Made by a program: the position numbers and the translations under genes
Shown: positions 52,273 through 61,523 of the stretch, piece by piece
How the letters are laid out: the number at the start of each line of letters is the position of its first letter
Numbering within the stretch: the first letter of the stretch is position 1
Notes under the pieces: generated by a model
Told to the model about the DNA's origin: nothing
The model's input: the letters and a program-made list of their open reading frames with translations, nothing else
Database searches by the model: none
DNA from: XYD12-FULL-36-8 sp964613805
GTDB taxonomy: Bacteria > Bacteroidota > Ignavibacteria > Ignavibacteriales > Ignavibacteriaceae
DNA: 64,000 nt
Assembly (NCBI GenBank): GCA_964613805.1
Contig: CAZTJF010000002.1
Span: 1-64,000, forward strand
Direction of reading: 5' to 3'

Positions 52273-53328
52273 ATGCTTTCAAATCCCATACTAAAGAACT
52301 CAAAAAATTTTTTCAGCTACATTTTTGTGTGGCTGGTTATCACTATAGCTTATGTTCAAGTACTTTACTTCGCTGAAAAAATTAACTGGGCAATTACAAT
52401 TACTGATGGATTGGTATTTAATTTTCTTTTAGCCGGATTCGGCTTGAGCTATTGGTATTCGGCACGCTACATCTCTTTTGAGTCCCACTCGATAGCAAAA
52501 ATAATAATCAGCCACGCAATCGGAGGAATTATCTCTGTTGTAATCTGGCTATTAGCTGGATATGTCATCGCCGATTATTTGATTGACTCATCGCTTAACT
52601 ATACTGATTTCTTCTTTAATAATATTGGCTGGAGATTATTAGTCGGAATTCTTTTTTACTTTCTAATCATTGCATTCTACAACCTGATTATCTACTACAC
52701 AAACTTTCACGAAAAGACTCTGCGTGAAAATGAGCTTAAAAACTTAGTTACTCAGGCAGAATTAAGAAGTCTGAAATTTCAAATCAATCCTCACTTCATT
52801 TTCAATAGTCTGAATTCGATGAGCGCACTTACGACAATCGATCCAACTAAAGCGAGAGGTATGATATTAAAGCTGGCAGAGTTTCTTCGCTATACTTTAG
52901 TCAACAATGACCGACAGAAAAACAAACTGAGTGAAGAATTAGCTAACATTAAACTGTATCTTGAAATTGAAAAGATAAGATTTGAGGATAAGTTCGATTT
53001 TGTAGAAGATGTCTCACCGGAAAGTAAAGATAAACATGTACCTAATATGATTCTACAGCCATTATTTGAAAATGCAATTAAACACGCTGTTTACGAATCA
53101 TTGGAAAAAGTAACACTAAAATTCAAAAGCTTCATTCAAAATGATTTTCTGAATATTGTCCTTGAAAACAATTTTGATTCGAGTTTTACAAATAAAAACG
53201 GAAGCGGCATAGGATTAAAAAATATTAATGATCGGCTTAAGCTTATTTACGGCTTAAACAATCTAATGAATGTTGAAAAAACCGAAGATATATTTAAAGT
53301 AAATTTATATATTCCGTTAGAGAAGTGA
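52273..53328 (+). CDS. LytS/YehU-family sensor histidine kinase
   Basis: A 351-residue membrane histidine kinase. Four hydrophobic segments (about 15-135) form a sensor with little periplasmic sequence. The His_kinase domain starts with FQINPHFIFNSLNSM, with the phospho-accepting His174. The ATPase part has LFENAIKHAV (N box) and GSGIGLKNINDRL (G box). It lacks a large input domain, so sensing probably uses the membrane or the LiaF-like partner. It lies 12 bp after the LiaF-like gene and 19 bp before the LytTR regulator. Confidence 0.92.
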   Translation: MLSNPILKNSKNFFSYIFVWLVITIAYVQVLYFAEKINWAITITDGLVFNFLLAGFGLSYWYSARYISFESHSIAKIIISHAIGGIISVVIWLLAGYVIADYLIDSSLNYTDFFFNNIGWRLLVGILFYFLIIAFYNLIIYYTNFHEKTLRENELKNLVTQAELRSLKFQINPHFIFNSLNSMSALTTIDPTKARGMILKLAEFLRYTLVNNDRQKNKLSEELANIKLYLEIEKIRFEDKFDFVEDVSPESKDKHVPNMILQPLFENAIKHAVYESLEKVTLKFKSFIQNDFLNIVLENNFDSSFTNKNGSGIGLKNINDRLKLIYGLNNLMNVEKTEDIFKVNLYIPLEK

Positions 53329-53347
53329 ATTTATTTTTTATCGGAAT

Positions 53348-54100
53348 ATGAAAAACAAAATAACCTCAATCATCATTGATGATGAAACTCTTGCCCGCGA
53401 ATTAATCAAAAAGTTCATTAGCCATCACTCAAACATTAATCTCATCGCTGAATGTTCAAATGGATTTGATGCTATAAAAAAAATTAATGGGACTAAACCC
53501 GATTTAATTTTTCTTGATATTCAAATGCCAAAGATCAACGGCTTTGAAATGCTTGAGCTGCTTGAAGATCCTCCCGTCATTATATTTACAACGGCATACG
53601 ATCAATATGCGCTTAAAGCTTTTGAGGTGAATGCTGTTGATTATCTCCTTAAACCATTCTCGCAGGAAAGATTTGACGAAGCACTGCAAAAGGCATTTCT
53701 TTATTTGGAGAATAAGTCCCTCCAAGAAAATAAATTAAAAGATTTAGTAAAGTTAAACGACCAAAAGAATGATTTTCTTGAACGAGTGGTTGTTAAAGAT
53801 GGGCAGAATATTTCAATTATTCCTCTCGAAAACATTAGATGGATTGAAGCACATGATGATTATGTGATGATTCACACTACTCAAAAGAAATTCCTAAAGC
53901 AAAAAACGATGAAATATTTTGAAGAACATCTCAATCCAAAAGATTTTATTCGTATTCACCGTTCATATATTGTTGGTGTAAAAGAAATAAAAAAAATCGA
54001 ATTGCTGGAGAAAGAATCCTATCAGGTGGTTTTGGAGGATAAGAAAACGCTTCCGCTTAGCCGAAGCGGTTACAGTAAGTTAAAAGAAATTCTAAAGTGA
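53348..54100 (+). CDS. LytTR-family response regulator
   Basis: A 250-residue regulator with a receiver domain (1-120; phosphorylation site Asp57 in LIFLDIQMP, acidic pair Asp11/Asp12, Lys in LLKPF) and a LytTR DNA-binding domain (about 148-248, with NIRWIEAHDDYVMIHT and RIHRSYIVGVKEIKKIE). It should be activated by the adjacent kinase and act on paired direct repeats such as those at 51440-51469. The gene ends 4 bp from the convergent end of the multihaem operon. Confidence 0.94.
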   Translation: MKNKITSIIIDDETLARELIKKFISHHSNINLIAECSNGFDAIKKINGTKPDLIFLDIQMPKINGFEMLELLEDPPVIIFTTAYDQYALKAFEVNAVDYLLKPFSQERFDEALQKAFLYLENKSLQENKLKDLVKLNDQKNDFLERVVVKDGQNISIIPLENIRWIEAHDDYVMIHTTQKKFLKQKTMKYFEEHLNPKDFIRIHRSYIVGVKEIKKIELLEKESYQVVLEDKKTLPLSRSGYSKLKEILK

Positions 54101-54104
54101 TAAG

Positions 54105-55565
54105 CTAATTTTCCTTTTTCGCTTCGATACGTCTGATATAAAGAAACAATGATAACGCCAGCAACGAAATAAACAAAATCGAAACGACTAACCCATAACG
54201 TCTAAAATAAAATTCGTCAACTGCTGATTGTGCTTCGGTGCTTACAAAAGTTGAAACAGAAAATCCTTTATCAACCACTTCCTTATATTTTTCAACATTA
54301 AAAGAGTGAACCATCGTTCTCGCTTCCAATTTGGCTTGATGTATTTCCCTTAATTTAAATTTTGCTTCGGCAATTTCCATTCCTTTTTGCTCAGCGTGGT
54401 CAACTAAATTCTTTGCATGGACTTCTTGAGACGTTAAACTATCTATTAAAACACGCATATACTTTGCGGAGTTAAATCCTTTTTGATTTTTTTCATTCGT
54501 GTGGCACTTGCTGCAAACAGCTCCGGAAGTAACCCCCAGCAATTTATCAGATGCAGTTATGATATCATGGTTTCCATGACAAGTCTCGCATTCCGGCAAA
54601 TTTTGTTCATCAAATGCTTTCTTGTGAGGGCTTGTGGAAAACAACTCCTCATTCAATGCATGACATGTGCCGCACACTTTTGAAATTGATTCAACACCGG
54701 GGGGAGTAGCAGCATGGTTTCCATGACAACTATTGCAAGCGGGCGCACCAACATCATGTTTTTGAAGAAGAGCGACACCATGTACGCTTTTAGAAAATTT
54801 TTCAAATTGATCAGTTGGAATTTTATATGCTTTCATATACTCAGCATTACTATGGCAATGTGAGCATGTTGAAGGTAAGTTTATTGGATATACTTTTGAA
54901 TTGACATCCTTCACACCTAATATCCCATGGCTTCCATGACAGCTTGCGCATTCTGCAGTTTTAGAATCGCCTTTGCGATTTAAGATACCGTGAAAACTTG
55001 TCATATATTTTTCATATTGATCAATAGGCAAGGATGGATTATAAGATCTCATATAAACAGCATTGCTGTGGCATTGAGAACATGTTTTAGGAACATTTAA
55101 TGGAAATACCGGTGATGTTGGATTATTAACAGAAACGATTCCATGAGCTTTATGACACGTTGTGCATTGAACAATTCTTTCGTTTCCTGAAGTAGATAAT
55201 TTACCATGAACGCTTTTTTGCAATTGCTCATGTTGATTTGTAGGAAGTTTAGAACCATATTTTTTCATCGTTTCACTATCAGCATGACATTTTACGCAAG
55301 CAAGTGAAATATCATCTCCTTTCATAACACCTTTGAATCCATTGCTTTTACTCATTGCAATGTCCATATCGTCTGACAAATTATTTCCGCCATGACAACC
55401 GCTGCAAGATATTCCTTTTTTAAAGTGAATATCTTTTTTATAGAGTTCGACTTCTGTTCCGCCAATTGATTCATGACAAACAAAGCACTGATCTTCTGCT
55501 CCAAGCGTGCTTGAGTAAATTCCATAGAAAATAACAAGTAGAAAAAGCGATAAAAATATTTTCAT
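54105..55565 (-). CDS. Undecahaem c-type cytochrome, C-terminally membrane-anchored
   Basis: A 486-residue periplasmic cytochrome with a signal peptide, 11 CxxCH motifs and one transmembrane helix near the C-terminus (about 455-475) followed by a basic tail. A unit of about 72 residues is repeated three times, each with a SVHG/SFHG histidine, CxxCHxxHG and CSxCHSNAxYM. A helical region without haems (about 360-450) precedes the anchor. Its ATG overlaps the cytochrome b stop in an ATGA arrangement; an ATG three codons upstream is less likely. In place of cytochrome c1 it could receive electrons from the Rieske/cytochrome b complex encoded just upstream. It is the last gene of the seven-gene run. 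Confidence 0.9.
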   Translation of the reverse strand: MKIFLSLFLLVIFYGIYSSTLGAEDQCFVCHESIGGTEVELYKKDIHFKKGISCSGCHGGNNLSDDMDIAMSKSNGFKGVMKGDDISLACVKCHADSETMKKYGSKLPTNQHEQLQKSVHGKLSTSGNERIVQCTTCHKAHGIVSVNNPTSPVFPLNVPKTCSQCHSNAVYMRSYNPSLPIDQYEKYMTSFHGILNRKGDSKTAECASCHGSHGILGVKDVNSKVYPINLPSTCSHCHSNAEYMKAYKIPTDQFEKFSKSVHGVALLQKHDVGAPACNSCHGNHAATPPGVESISKVCGTCHALNEELFSTSPHKKAFDEQNLPECETCHGNHDIITASDKLLGVTSGAVCSKCHTNEKNQKGFNSAKYMRVLIDSLTSQEVHAKNLVDHAEQKGMEIAEAKFKLREIHQAKLEARTMVHSFNVEKYKEVVDKGFSVSTFVSTEAQSAVDEFYFRRYGLVVSILFISLLALSLFLYIRRIEAKKEN

Positions 55566-56638
55566 GCAATCCACCCAAGAATCGTGAGAACAATAATAAA
55601 GATGACGGCAAATAAACCGAGATAATTAATCAATCGGTTCTTTTGACCTTTTGAACTTTTAGTATCCCAAAAAGGAACTAATAACCAGAGGATACCAGCT
55701 ACCATAAAAATCAAAATCCCGACAACTTCTCCTTCAAAAATCAACAAATGTCCTGGAATATATTTTAGAGTCTGAAACATAAAGAGGAAGTACCATTCCG
55801 GTTTAATACCGGCTGGTGCAGGTGCAAAAAGATCAGCTTTTCGTCCTAATTCGGAAGGGAAAAATACTGCAAGGATTGCAAGAACATTTAAGATTAAAAG
55901 CCATAAAAGTAAATCACGTAACATAAAATTTGGAAAGAAAGGCATCGTCTTCTTTTCTGATTCCTTTTTTCCTTCTAACTCTAATGGTTCGCTCATTCCT
56001 TGCCGTTGAACTAATAAAAGATGCAGAGCAAGCAGAACTGTAAAAATACCTGGTAACAATGCAACATGGAATCCAAATAATCTAGATAAAGTTGCACCTG
56101 TAACTTCTTCACCGCCTCTTAGGAAGATTTTGAGCGGTTCACCAATTAAAGGCACAGCTCCCGCAATATCAGTTCCAACTTTAGTTGCGAAGAAAGCAAG
56201 TTCATTCCAAGGAAGCAAATAACCACTGAAACCAAATCCTAAGGCGAGAAAAAACATTAGCATTCCCGATACCCAAGTCATCTCCCGCGGTTTGCGATAA
56301 GATTTTTCAAAGTAAACACTAAACATGTGAATGAACGCTGCCAAAATAAAAAGATTCGCTGACCATGCATGAATTGAACGAATAAGCCAGCCAAATTGAA
56401 CTTTAGACATTATAAATTGAATACTCTCAAATGCTAAATCAGCACTTCCTTTATAATAAAACAATAAGAGTATACCGGTAACTACCTGGATGATGAAAAA
56501 GAATAAGCTTACTCCACCGAAGTAATACCAAACGGAATTACGATGAACAGGTACATATTTCTTCCCAAGAAACTTTACTAGATCCTCAAGTTTAACTCTC
56601 TCGTCAATCCAATGGTAAATATTTTTGAAAATAGTCAT
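55562..56638 (-). CDS. Cytochrome b subunit of a bc-type complex
   Basis: A 358-residue membrane protein uniting the cytochrome b core with a subunit IV-like C-terminal part. Haem ligands are His90 and His104 (RSIHAWSANLFILAAFIHMF) and His191 and His206. The second pair is separated by 14 residues, as in b6-type proteins. The quinol-site motif PEWYFL is intact near 280, in KPEWYFLFMFQTLKYIPG. Eight transmembrane segments fit. It lies 8 bp after the Rieske gene and overlaps the 11-haem gene by 4 bp, so it belongs to a quinol:cytochrome c oxidoreductase of unusual c-partner. Confidence 0.93.
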   Translation of the reverse strand: MTIFKNIYHWIDERVKLEDLVKFLGKKYVPVHRNSVWYYFGGVSLFFFIIQVVTGILLLFYYKGSADLAFESIQFIMSKVQFGWLIRSIHAWSANLFILAAFIHMFSVYFEKSYRKPREMTWVSGMLMFFLALGFGFSGYLLPWNELAFFATKVGTDIAGAVPLIGEPLKIFLRGGEEVTGATLSRLFGFHVALLPGIFTVLLALHLLLVQRQGMSEPLELEGKKESEKKTMPFFPNFMLRDLLLWLLILNVLAILAVFFPSELGRKADLFAPAPAGIKPEWYFLFMFQTLKYIPGHLLIFEGEVVGILIFMVAGILWLLVPFWDTKSSKGQKNRLINYLGLFAVIFIIVLTILGWIA

Positions 56639-56646
56639 AATGTTTT

Positions 56647-57102
56647 TTATGCATTTTTAGAAATTAGAACTTCTTCACCCTGAATAACTACCCGAAAAGA
56701 ATCTAATGGTCGTGGCGGAGGACCGGAAATATTTCTTCCATTAAGATCATATTTACCGTTATGGCATGCACACCAAAGAATACCCTGATCGTTCTTATAT
56801 TGAACGGTACAATCTAAATGTGTGCAGGTCGCAGAAAAAGCTTTGAGATCGCCGGCAGCAGTTCTCACTAATATTACTGGTTTGTTTCCAAATCTAATGA
56901 TTCTCCCCGAGTTCTTTTCAATTTCACTTAACTTGCCAATTTTAACGCTCGATACTTCTACTTCTCTTTGTTTAGGAGGTTTTAGGTAAGCAATGAGTGG
57001 ATAAATCACTACTGATGCAAAACCTAATATTCCACCTGTTAAGAGGTACTTAAGGAAATCACGCCTACTATTTGGTTTCTGTGATGAAGATAAACTATTC
57101 AT
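56647..57102 (-). CDS. Rieske iron-sulfur protein
   Basis: A 151-residue Rieske protein of a bc-type complex. The [2Fe-2S] ligands are Cys93 and His95 (CTHLDC) and Cys111 and His114 (CACHNG); Cys98 and Cys113 would form the usual disulfide. A twin-arginine signal (SRRDFLK, Arg13-Arg14) precedes a single hydrophobic anchor, as in Tat-exported Rieske proteins. I start at the ATG at 57102, which has GGAT upstream and overlaps the preceding gene by 8 bp; a further upstream start would overlap by 44 bp. Cytochrome b follows after 8 bp. Confidence 0.93.
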   Translation of the reverse strand: MNSLSSSQKPNSRRDFLKYLLTGGILGFASVVIYPLIAYLKPPKQREVEVSSVKIGKLSEIEKNSGRIIRFGNKPVILVRTAAGDLKAFSATCTHLDCTVQYKNDQGILWCACHNGKYDLNGRNISGPPPRPLDSFRVVIQGEEVLISKNA

Positions 57103-58609
57103 ATTGATCCAGTTTTTCAATTTTTGAATGACAATCACTGCAATTTATTTCTTGCCAGGCATCCCCAACATCCACCGGATGCTGATACTCAATTCCGCCA
57201 AGAGATAATCTCAACTTATCTTTTTCGAACTGTTGAGCTAAAATTGTGTGACAAACATTACAATCTCTCGAAAGAACTTTACCCTCTTCATCCACATGCT
57301 TACCATCATGACACCTGAAACAGCCCGGAGCGTATAAGTGCCCAATGTGTTCTGGAAATTTTTTCCAGCTGACTCCCATCGAAGGGAAATAATTTCTTGA
57401 ATAAATTTTTTGAACTTCTTCTATCGTTCTATTTATGCTTGCTCTTTTTTCAATAAATACGTTAGGATAATTAGCACTGTAAAAATCTAAGATTAATGAT
57501 TTGATGCTGTCTAAAGCAACTTGCTTATTTGTATAATCATTATCTAATACATGAACAGAAAGACTTTTGACGTAAGGCAAATTTTTGTCAATCCATCCTA
57601 ACTTTATAATATGATTTATAGATCGTGCAGGCGGGTGATAAATGTGAGAAGGACGATTATGGCAATCAATACAATCCATTCGTCTCTTCTCAAGTTTTTC
57701 TATTTGCGCATCTGAAATATTCAGTTCTGTGTTTCTATATATAGTCACTTTACCATCAGCACTTTTAGATCGTACCCATGGTATAATCATTCGCATAGAA
57801 TCTGATGCAACATATTTTACCTCGTGAGCAATATTCATGTGCCAATGAATTCCAGAAGTGGGTCCAGCTTCAGCATTTCCACCGCCAATTTTTATTAGAA
57901 GATCAATATTCCATTCGGTATTTTTCTCATCGGATAGGTAATAGGTGTTTGCTAATTGTTTCTCCCTGAAAAAATGTTTTGGCCAATGGCATTGTTCGCA
58001 GGTTTCTTGTGCCGGTCTTAAATTTTCAATCGGGGTTGGTATTGGCTTTGAATATTTATTAAAAAGAACAGAATAAACTTGATAAGCTCCGGAAAATTTT
58101 GAGCGCACATACCATTCCGCTCCTGATCCAATATGACATTGTACACATCCAACTCTTGCATGTGGCGAGAACTGATAAGCCGTGTATTCCGGTTCCATTA
58201 CCTTATGACAAACCTCACCACAAAATTCGTCTGAGTCTGTAAACTCATATGCTTTATAACTGCCAAATGCACTAAAGAGGAGAAGCAGAATTGTACCGAC
58301 TGAGAAAAATGTAAATGCTGCTCTATGTTTAGGATTATTAAGATCAATCGTCGGAAAATTTTTTTCTCTTAGCTTGCCGTGTTTTTTTCTGCTGTGTTCC
58401 CTATAGATTCCCAAAACTACTAAAACAAGTCCGCCAATTAAAAACGATGGCAGAATCACAAAAGCAATAATCCCCATATAAGGTTTTTGCTTGGTACCAA
58501 GCAGCTCGAGTAAAAAGAGAAAAACAATCAAACCAAAACTAATAGCCGAAATTGCTGCTCCGGCTAAAGACATAGGATTATAAACTGATGAAGGAAGTTT
58601 GTTTTTCAT
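57095..58609 (-). CDS. NapC/NirT-type heptahaem cytochrome (ImcH-like architecture)
   Basis: A 504-residue inner-membrane cytochrome. Three N-terminal hydrophobic segments (about 15-37, 44-68, 97-120) are followed by the NapC-type start FCGEVCHKVMEPEYTAYQFS. Its first haem motif is CGEVCH (CX3CH, residues 130-135). Six CxxCH motifs follow (CVQCH, CEQCH, CIDCH, CFRCH, CNVCH, CSDCH), so seven haems in all. NapC/NirT proteins oxidise menaquinol and pass electrons to periplasmic partners. The 3-helix, 7-haem design recalls ImcH of Geobacter, needed for high-potential extracellular acceptors. It overlaps the Rieske gene by 8 bp. The function here is inferred from architecture. Confidence 0.9.
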   Translation of the reverse strand: MKNKLPSSVYNPMSLAGAAISAISFGLIVFLFLLELLGTKQKPYMGIIAFVILPSFLIGGLVLVVLGIYREHSRKKHGKLREKNFPTIDLNNPKHRAAFTFFSVGTILLLLFSAFGSYKAYEFTDSDEFCGEVCHKVMEPEYTAYQFSPHARVGCVQCHIGSGAEWYVRSKFSGAYQVYSVLFNKYSKPIPTPIENLRPAQETCEQCHWPKHFFREKQLANTYYLSDEKNTEWNIDLLIKIGGGNAEAGPTSGIHWHMNIAHEVKYVASDSMRMIIPWVRSKSADGKVTIYRNTELNISDAQIEKLEKRRMDCIDCHNRPSHIYHPPARSINHIIKLGWIDKNLPYVKSLSVHVLDNDYTNKQVALDSIKSLILDFYSANYPNVFIEKRASINRTIEEVQKIYSRNYFPSMGVSWKKFPEHIGHLYAPGCFRCHDGKHVDEEGKVLSRDCNVCHTILAQQFEKDKLRLSLGGIEYQHPVDVGDAWQEINCSDCHSKIEKLDQYE

Positions 58610-58654
58610 TGGTTTGAAATTAGGAAAAATAAATCTTTTAGCAAAAGTTAACTA

Positions 58655-59506
58655 TTAGCGGTATGCAAAAAGCATAGCATAAATTATCCAGATTATAATG
58701 CTGAAACCAATTGCCAGCGCAGTCCATGCAAAAACCCGAATGGTTTTAATAACGATCTCCGGATAAGGTTCGGCTAAATATTTTTCAAGCTGACCGCTCT
58801 CAACCAATTCTTTGTATTCTTTTGGTCTGTCTAATTTAAATTCTTCAAGTGGAATACGACCTGTGAAAATGACAATATCCATAGGAAATTTTTCCGGTCG
58901 TAAGTGTGTATTAAAAAAATGAATTGTAAAAATAAAACCTGTGGCGAGCAGTGCTTCATCGCTGTGGATAATGGTTGCTACGTTTATAACCCAGCCCGGC
59001 ATAAATTGAGTAAAGAACTCGGGGAACCAAAGTGTGAGACCTGTAGAACCAATAACAAAAATTCCCCAAAATACAGCGAAGTAATCGAATTTTTCCCAGT
59101 AAGTCCATCTTCCATACTCAGGTCTTTCACCTTTCCCAATAAACCACTTAAGCGAATGAATAAAATCCCTTAAATCTTTTTTGTTGAATAATAAGGAGTG
59201 ATCGCCGAAGATTAATTCTTTCCAGGATAACGATTCCTTCTTACGCATTCTTATTATATCAACAAGATGAATAATAAAAACTCCCACCATCACAACAGCA
59301 GCAAACCTGTGGATGTAACCTGCTGATTCAAAACCTCCGAAGAGATGCGACAAAAAAACAGCCCATCCGGTATAAGAAAATTTTAATGACATTCCGGTTA
59401 GTGCCAGACTAATAAAACTAATAATCATGAAAATATGCAAAGTACGGTTTAGTCTTGTAAATCTTACAACTTGCAACTCTGTATCGGCTAATTTGGAATT
59501 ATTCAT
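58655..59506 (-). CDS. FdnI/HydC-like b-type cytochrome
   Basis: A 283-residue membrane cytochrome with five hydrophobic segments. Haem-ligand histidines match the formate-dehydrogenase gamma pattern: His24, His66 and His80 (IHRFAAVVMV...H), His181 and His196. The same His spacings (14 and 15) occur in the C-terminal domain of the 733-residue fusion protein upstream, so the two are paralogous. It would hand quinol electrons to the 19-haem protein whose gene overlaps it by 8 bp. The ATG at 59506 is preferred to longer starts, which would overlap further. The layout (multihaem c plus b partner) resembles CbcBA. Confidence 0.87.
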   Translation of the reverse strand: MNNSKLADTELQVVRFTRLNRTLHIFMIISFISLALTGMSLKFSYTGWAVFLSHLFGGFESAGYIHRFAAVVMVGVFIIHLVDIIRMRKKESLSWKELIFGDHSLLFNKKDLRDFIHSLKWFIGKGERPEYGRWTYWEKFDYFAVFWGIFVIGSTGLTLWFPEFFTQFMPGWVINVATIIHSDEALLATGFIFTIHFFNTHLRPEKFPMDIVIFTGRIPLEEFKLDRPKEYKELVESGQLEKYLAEPYPEIVIKTIRVFAWTALAIGFSIIIWIIYAMLFAYR

Positions 59507-61523
59507 CACTGTTCTTTCCATCTTCTTCATTTTCGATATTATCGTTTTCACTTTTTTCTTGATGCCGTCGTTTAAGTTCTCGTCGCCATTGCAGTGAGCG
59601 CGGAAGCCATAATAAAGTATGCAAACCTGCAAGAACAAATGTTCCAACAAGCAATCCAGTCATGCCCCAGAAAGTCCAGAATAACCATGGATATTTGTGC
59701 GGGTCATGATGTGTGGCGTGTGTAAAGTAACCTGCAAATTGTCTGTTAGCATTTGGATGACATTTCTTACAAGTCTCAACTACATTTTTTCTGTTAAGAT
59801 GCGACATTGGGTTTTCGACTGGCAAAATATCATGGGCACCATGGCAATCGTAACACTTAGCTGTTTTCGTGTATCCTAATTGTGATACTTTTCCATGATA
59901 AGTATCAAAATAAGTTTTAGCAATCTCTTCATGACAATTACCGCATTGTGTCATAATAATGTGTTTAAAACCTTCCGAATCCGCCCTAATAATTTTATGG
60001 GCACTGTGACAGTTATCGCAAGTTGGAAGTTTCTTATCTGATTTTGAAACTAATGTTGAATGAATACTTTTCTCAAATTTTTCTTGAATTCCATGATGGC
60101 AATTACCGCATGTTGCCGGAATATTTGCTGTGTTTATACTTGATAACGGATCGCTATGGGGAAGTTCCCTATGCGCAGTATGACAATCAGTACAAGTAGC
60201 AGTGACTGTTAAACCGCTTTTAAGTAATCCTTTACCATGAATACTTTCAGTATAATTTTTAATAATCTGCTTCTCTGTTCCCTTATATCTTACAGCTGCT
60301 TTTTCACCTTCTCTATGACAGTTTCCGCAAAGTATGGGAATGTTGAGCGCAAAAGTAGGAGACTTAGGATCCTTCTTTCCTAAAATATTATGATTCGAAT
60401 GGCATTCCTTACAAGTTGGAGCATTGGAATCATTTTTAGATGCAAGAATTCCATGAACGCTTTTTTGATATTCTTCCTGAACTGCAGTATGACATGAAGC
60501 ACAGTCAACTAATGAGGTCAGTTCATCGCATGGTCTTGTATGAGATGGTTTAACTCCGGTATGACACTGGCTGCAGGCAATATTCGCATGGCGCGAATTT
60601 TTTATCTCGGAATAATTCACAAAAAGTGAATGACCACTCTTTGATGATTTAAGTTCTTTTTTCTCGTGACAGACCAAACAATCTGCATCCGCCATTCCCT
60701 GATCATAAAAAACACGCCTTGCTTTATGCGGCTGATGGCAATCAACACATGCAGGCAATACACTAGCTTCTTTTTCCCATAATGCACCCTTAATAACTTT
60801 TCTATGAACCAGCTCAATTTCAGCATGACATTTAGCACAAGTGTTGGCAATGTTTTTACGCGCAATTGATGATCGAGAATCTGTATGAGGTAAAATTTCA
60901 TGAGCGGTATGACATGATGTACAAGTTGCTGTAACAACCAACCCTTTCTTCATCAAACCTTCGCCATGAATACTTTCAGAATAATTTTCAAGAATATGAG
61001 TTTGAGAAATATTTCTTTGAAGCTGAACGGGAGACCCTTCTTTATGGCATTGCCCGCACAGATAGGGAACATTTATCGGGGCAACTTTCGATTTGATATT
61101 TTTTATCGGAATGATATCGTGAGAACCATGACAATTTTGGCAGATAGGCGCAAGTCTGTCACCGCGATTAAATGCTCGTGAATGTAAGCTGCCATCATAC
61201 AATTTCTGTATGTCTTCGTGACAGCCATTACATTTGGCTCTTTTAACTTCCTCTGCATGAGGAAAATCCGAACCCTCTAAATCAACATGACATTGAATAC
61301 AGTTTACATCGGCATGAACTGAAGAGGAAAGGATTTTTTCATTTACGTAAACAGAAAAAGATTTCCCTTGCCTAGTGCCTTTCAATGCTTTATCCTCATG
61401 GCACATCAAGCAATCGCTATTCTCTTGAGGATGGAGTTTTCCTGTAAGCAATAATATTGAAAATACCAAGTAGGACAGTATTGTTTTATTCAAATCAGCT
61501 TTCCTCAGATTCTTGCTGTTCAT
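59499..61523 (-). CDS. 19-haem c-type cytochrome with internal duplication
   Basis: A 674-residue periplasmic cytochrome with 19 CxxCH motifs, a signal segment (about 12-30) and a C-terminal transmembrane helix (about 615-640) plus a charged tail. Residues 38-264 and 282-506 are duplicates offset by about 243: CLMCH/CLVCH, CIQCH/CSQCH and TATCTSCHTAHEILPH/TATCTDCHTAHRELPH align, each block holding eight haems. A further three haems follow. Conserved SIHG histidines are probable distal ligands. Its start overlaps the fusion gene by 29 bp and its end overlaps the cytochrome b gene by 8 bp. It probably stores or transfers electrons from the b subunit. Confidence 0.9.
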   Translation of the reverse strand: MNSKNLRKADLNKTILSYLVFSILLLTGKLHPQENSDCLMCHEDKALKGTRQGKSFSVYVNEKILSSSVHADVNCIQCHVDLEGSDFPHAEEVKRAKCNGCHEDIQKLYDGSLHSRAFNRGDRLAPICQNCHGSHDIIPIKNIKSKVAPINVPYLCGQCHKEGSPVQLQRNISQTHILENYSESIHGEGLMKKGLVVTATCTSCHTAHEILPHTDSRSSIARKNIANTCAKCHAEIELVHRKVIKGALWEKEASVLPACVDCHQPHKARRVFYDQGMADADCLVCHEKKELKSSKSGHSLFVNYSEIKNSRHANIACSQCHTGVKPSHTRPCDELTSLVDCASCHTAVQEEYQKSVHGILASKNDSNAPTCKECHSNHNILGKKDPKSPTFALNIPILCGNCHREGEKAAVRYKGTEKQIIKNYTESIHGKGLLKSGLTVTATCTDCHTAHRELPHSDPLSSINTANIPATCGNCHHGIQEKFEKSIHSTLVSKSDKKLPTCDNCHSAHKIIRADSEGFKHIIMTQCGNCHEEIAKTYFDTYHGKVSQLGYTKTAKCYDCHGAHDILPVENPMSHLNRKNVVETCKKCHPNANRQFAGYFTHATHHDPHKYPWLFWTFWGMTGLLVGTFVLAGLHTLLWLPRSLQWRRELKRRHQEKSENDNIENEEDGKNSDE

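Noticed and set aside
60617..60937. 106-codon frame within the 19-haem gene on the same strand
   Set aside because: It is out of frame with the intact cytochrome, and the haem motifs continue uninterrupted in the main frame, so there is no frameshift.
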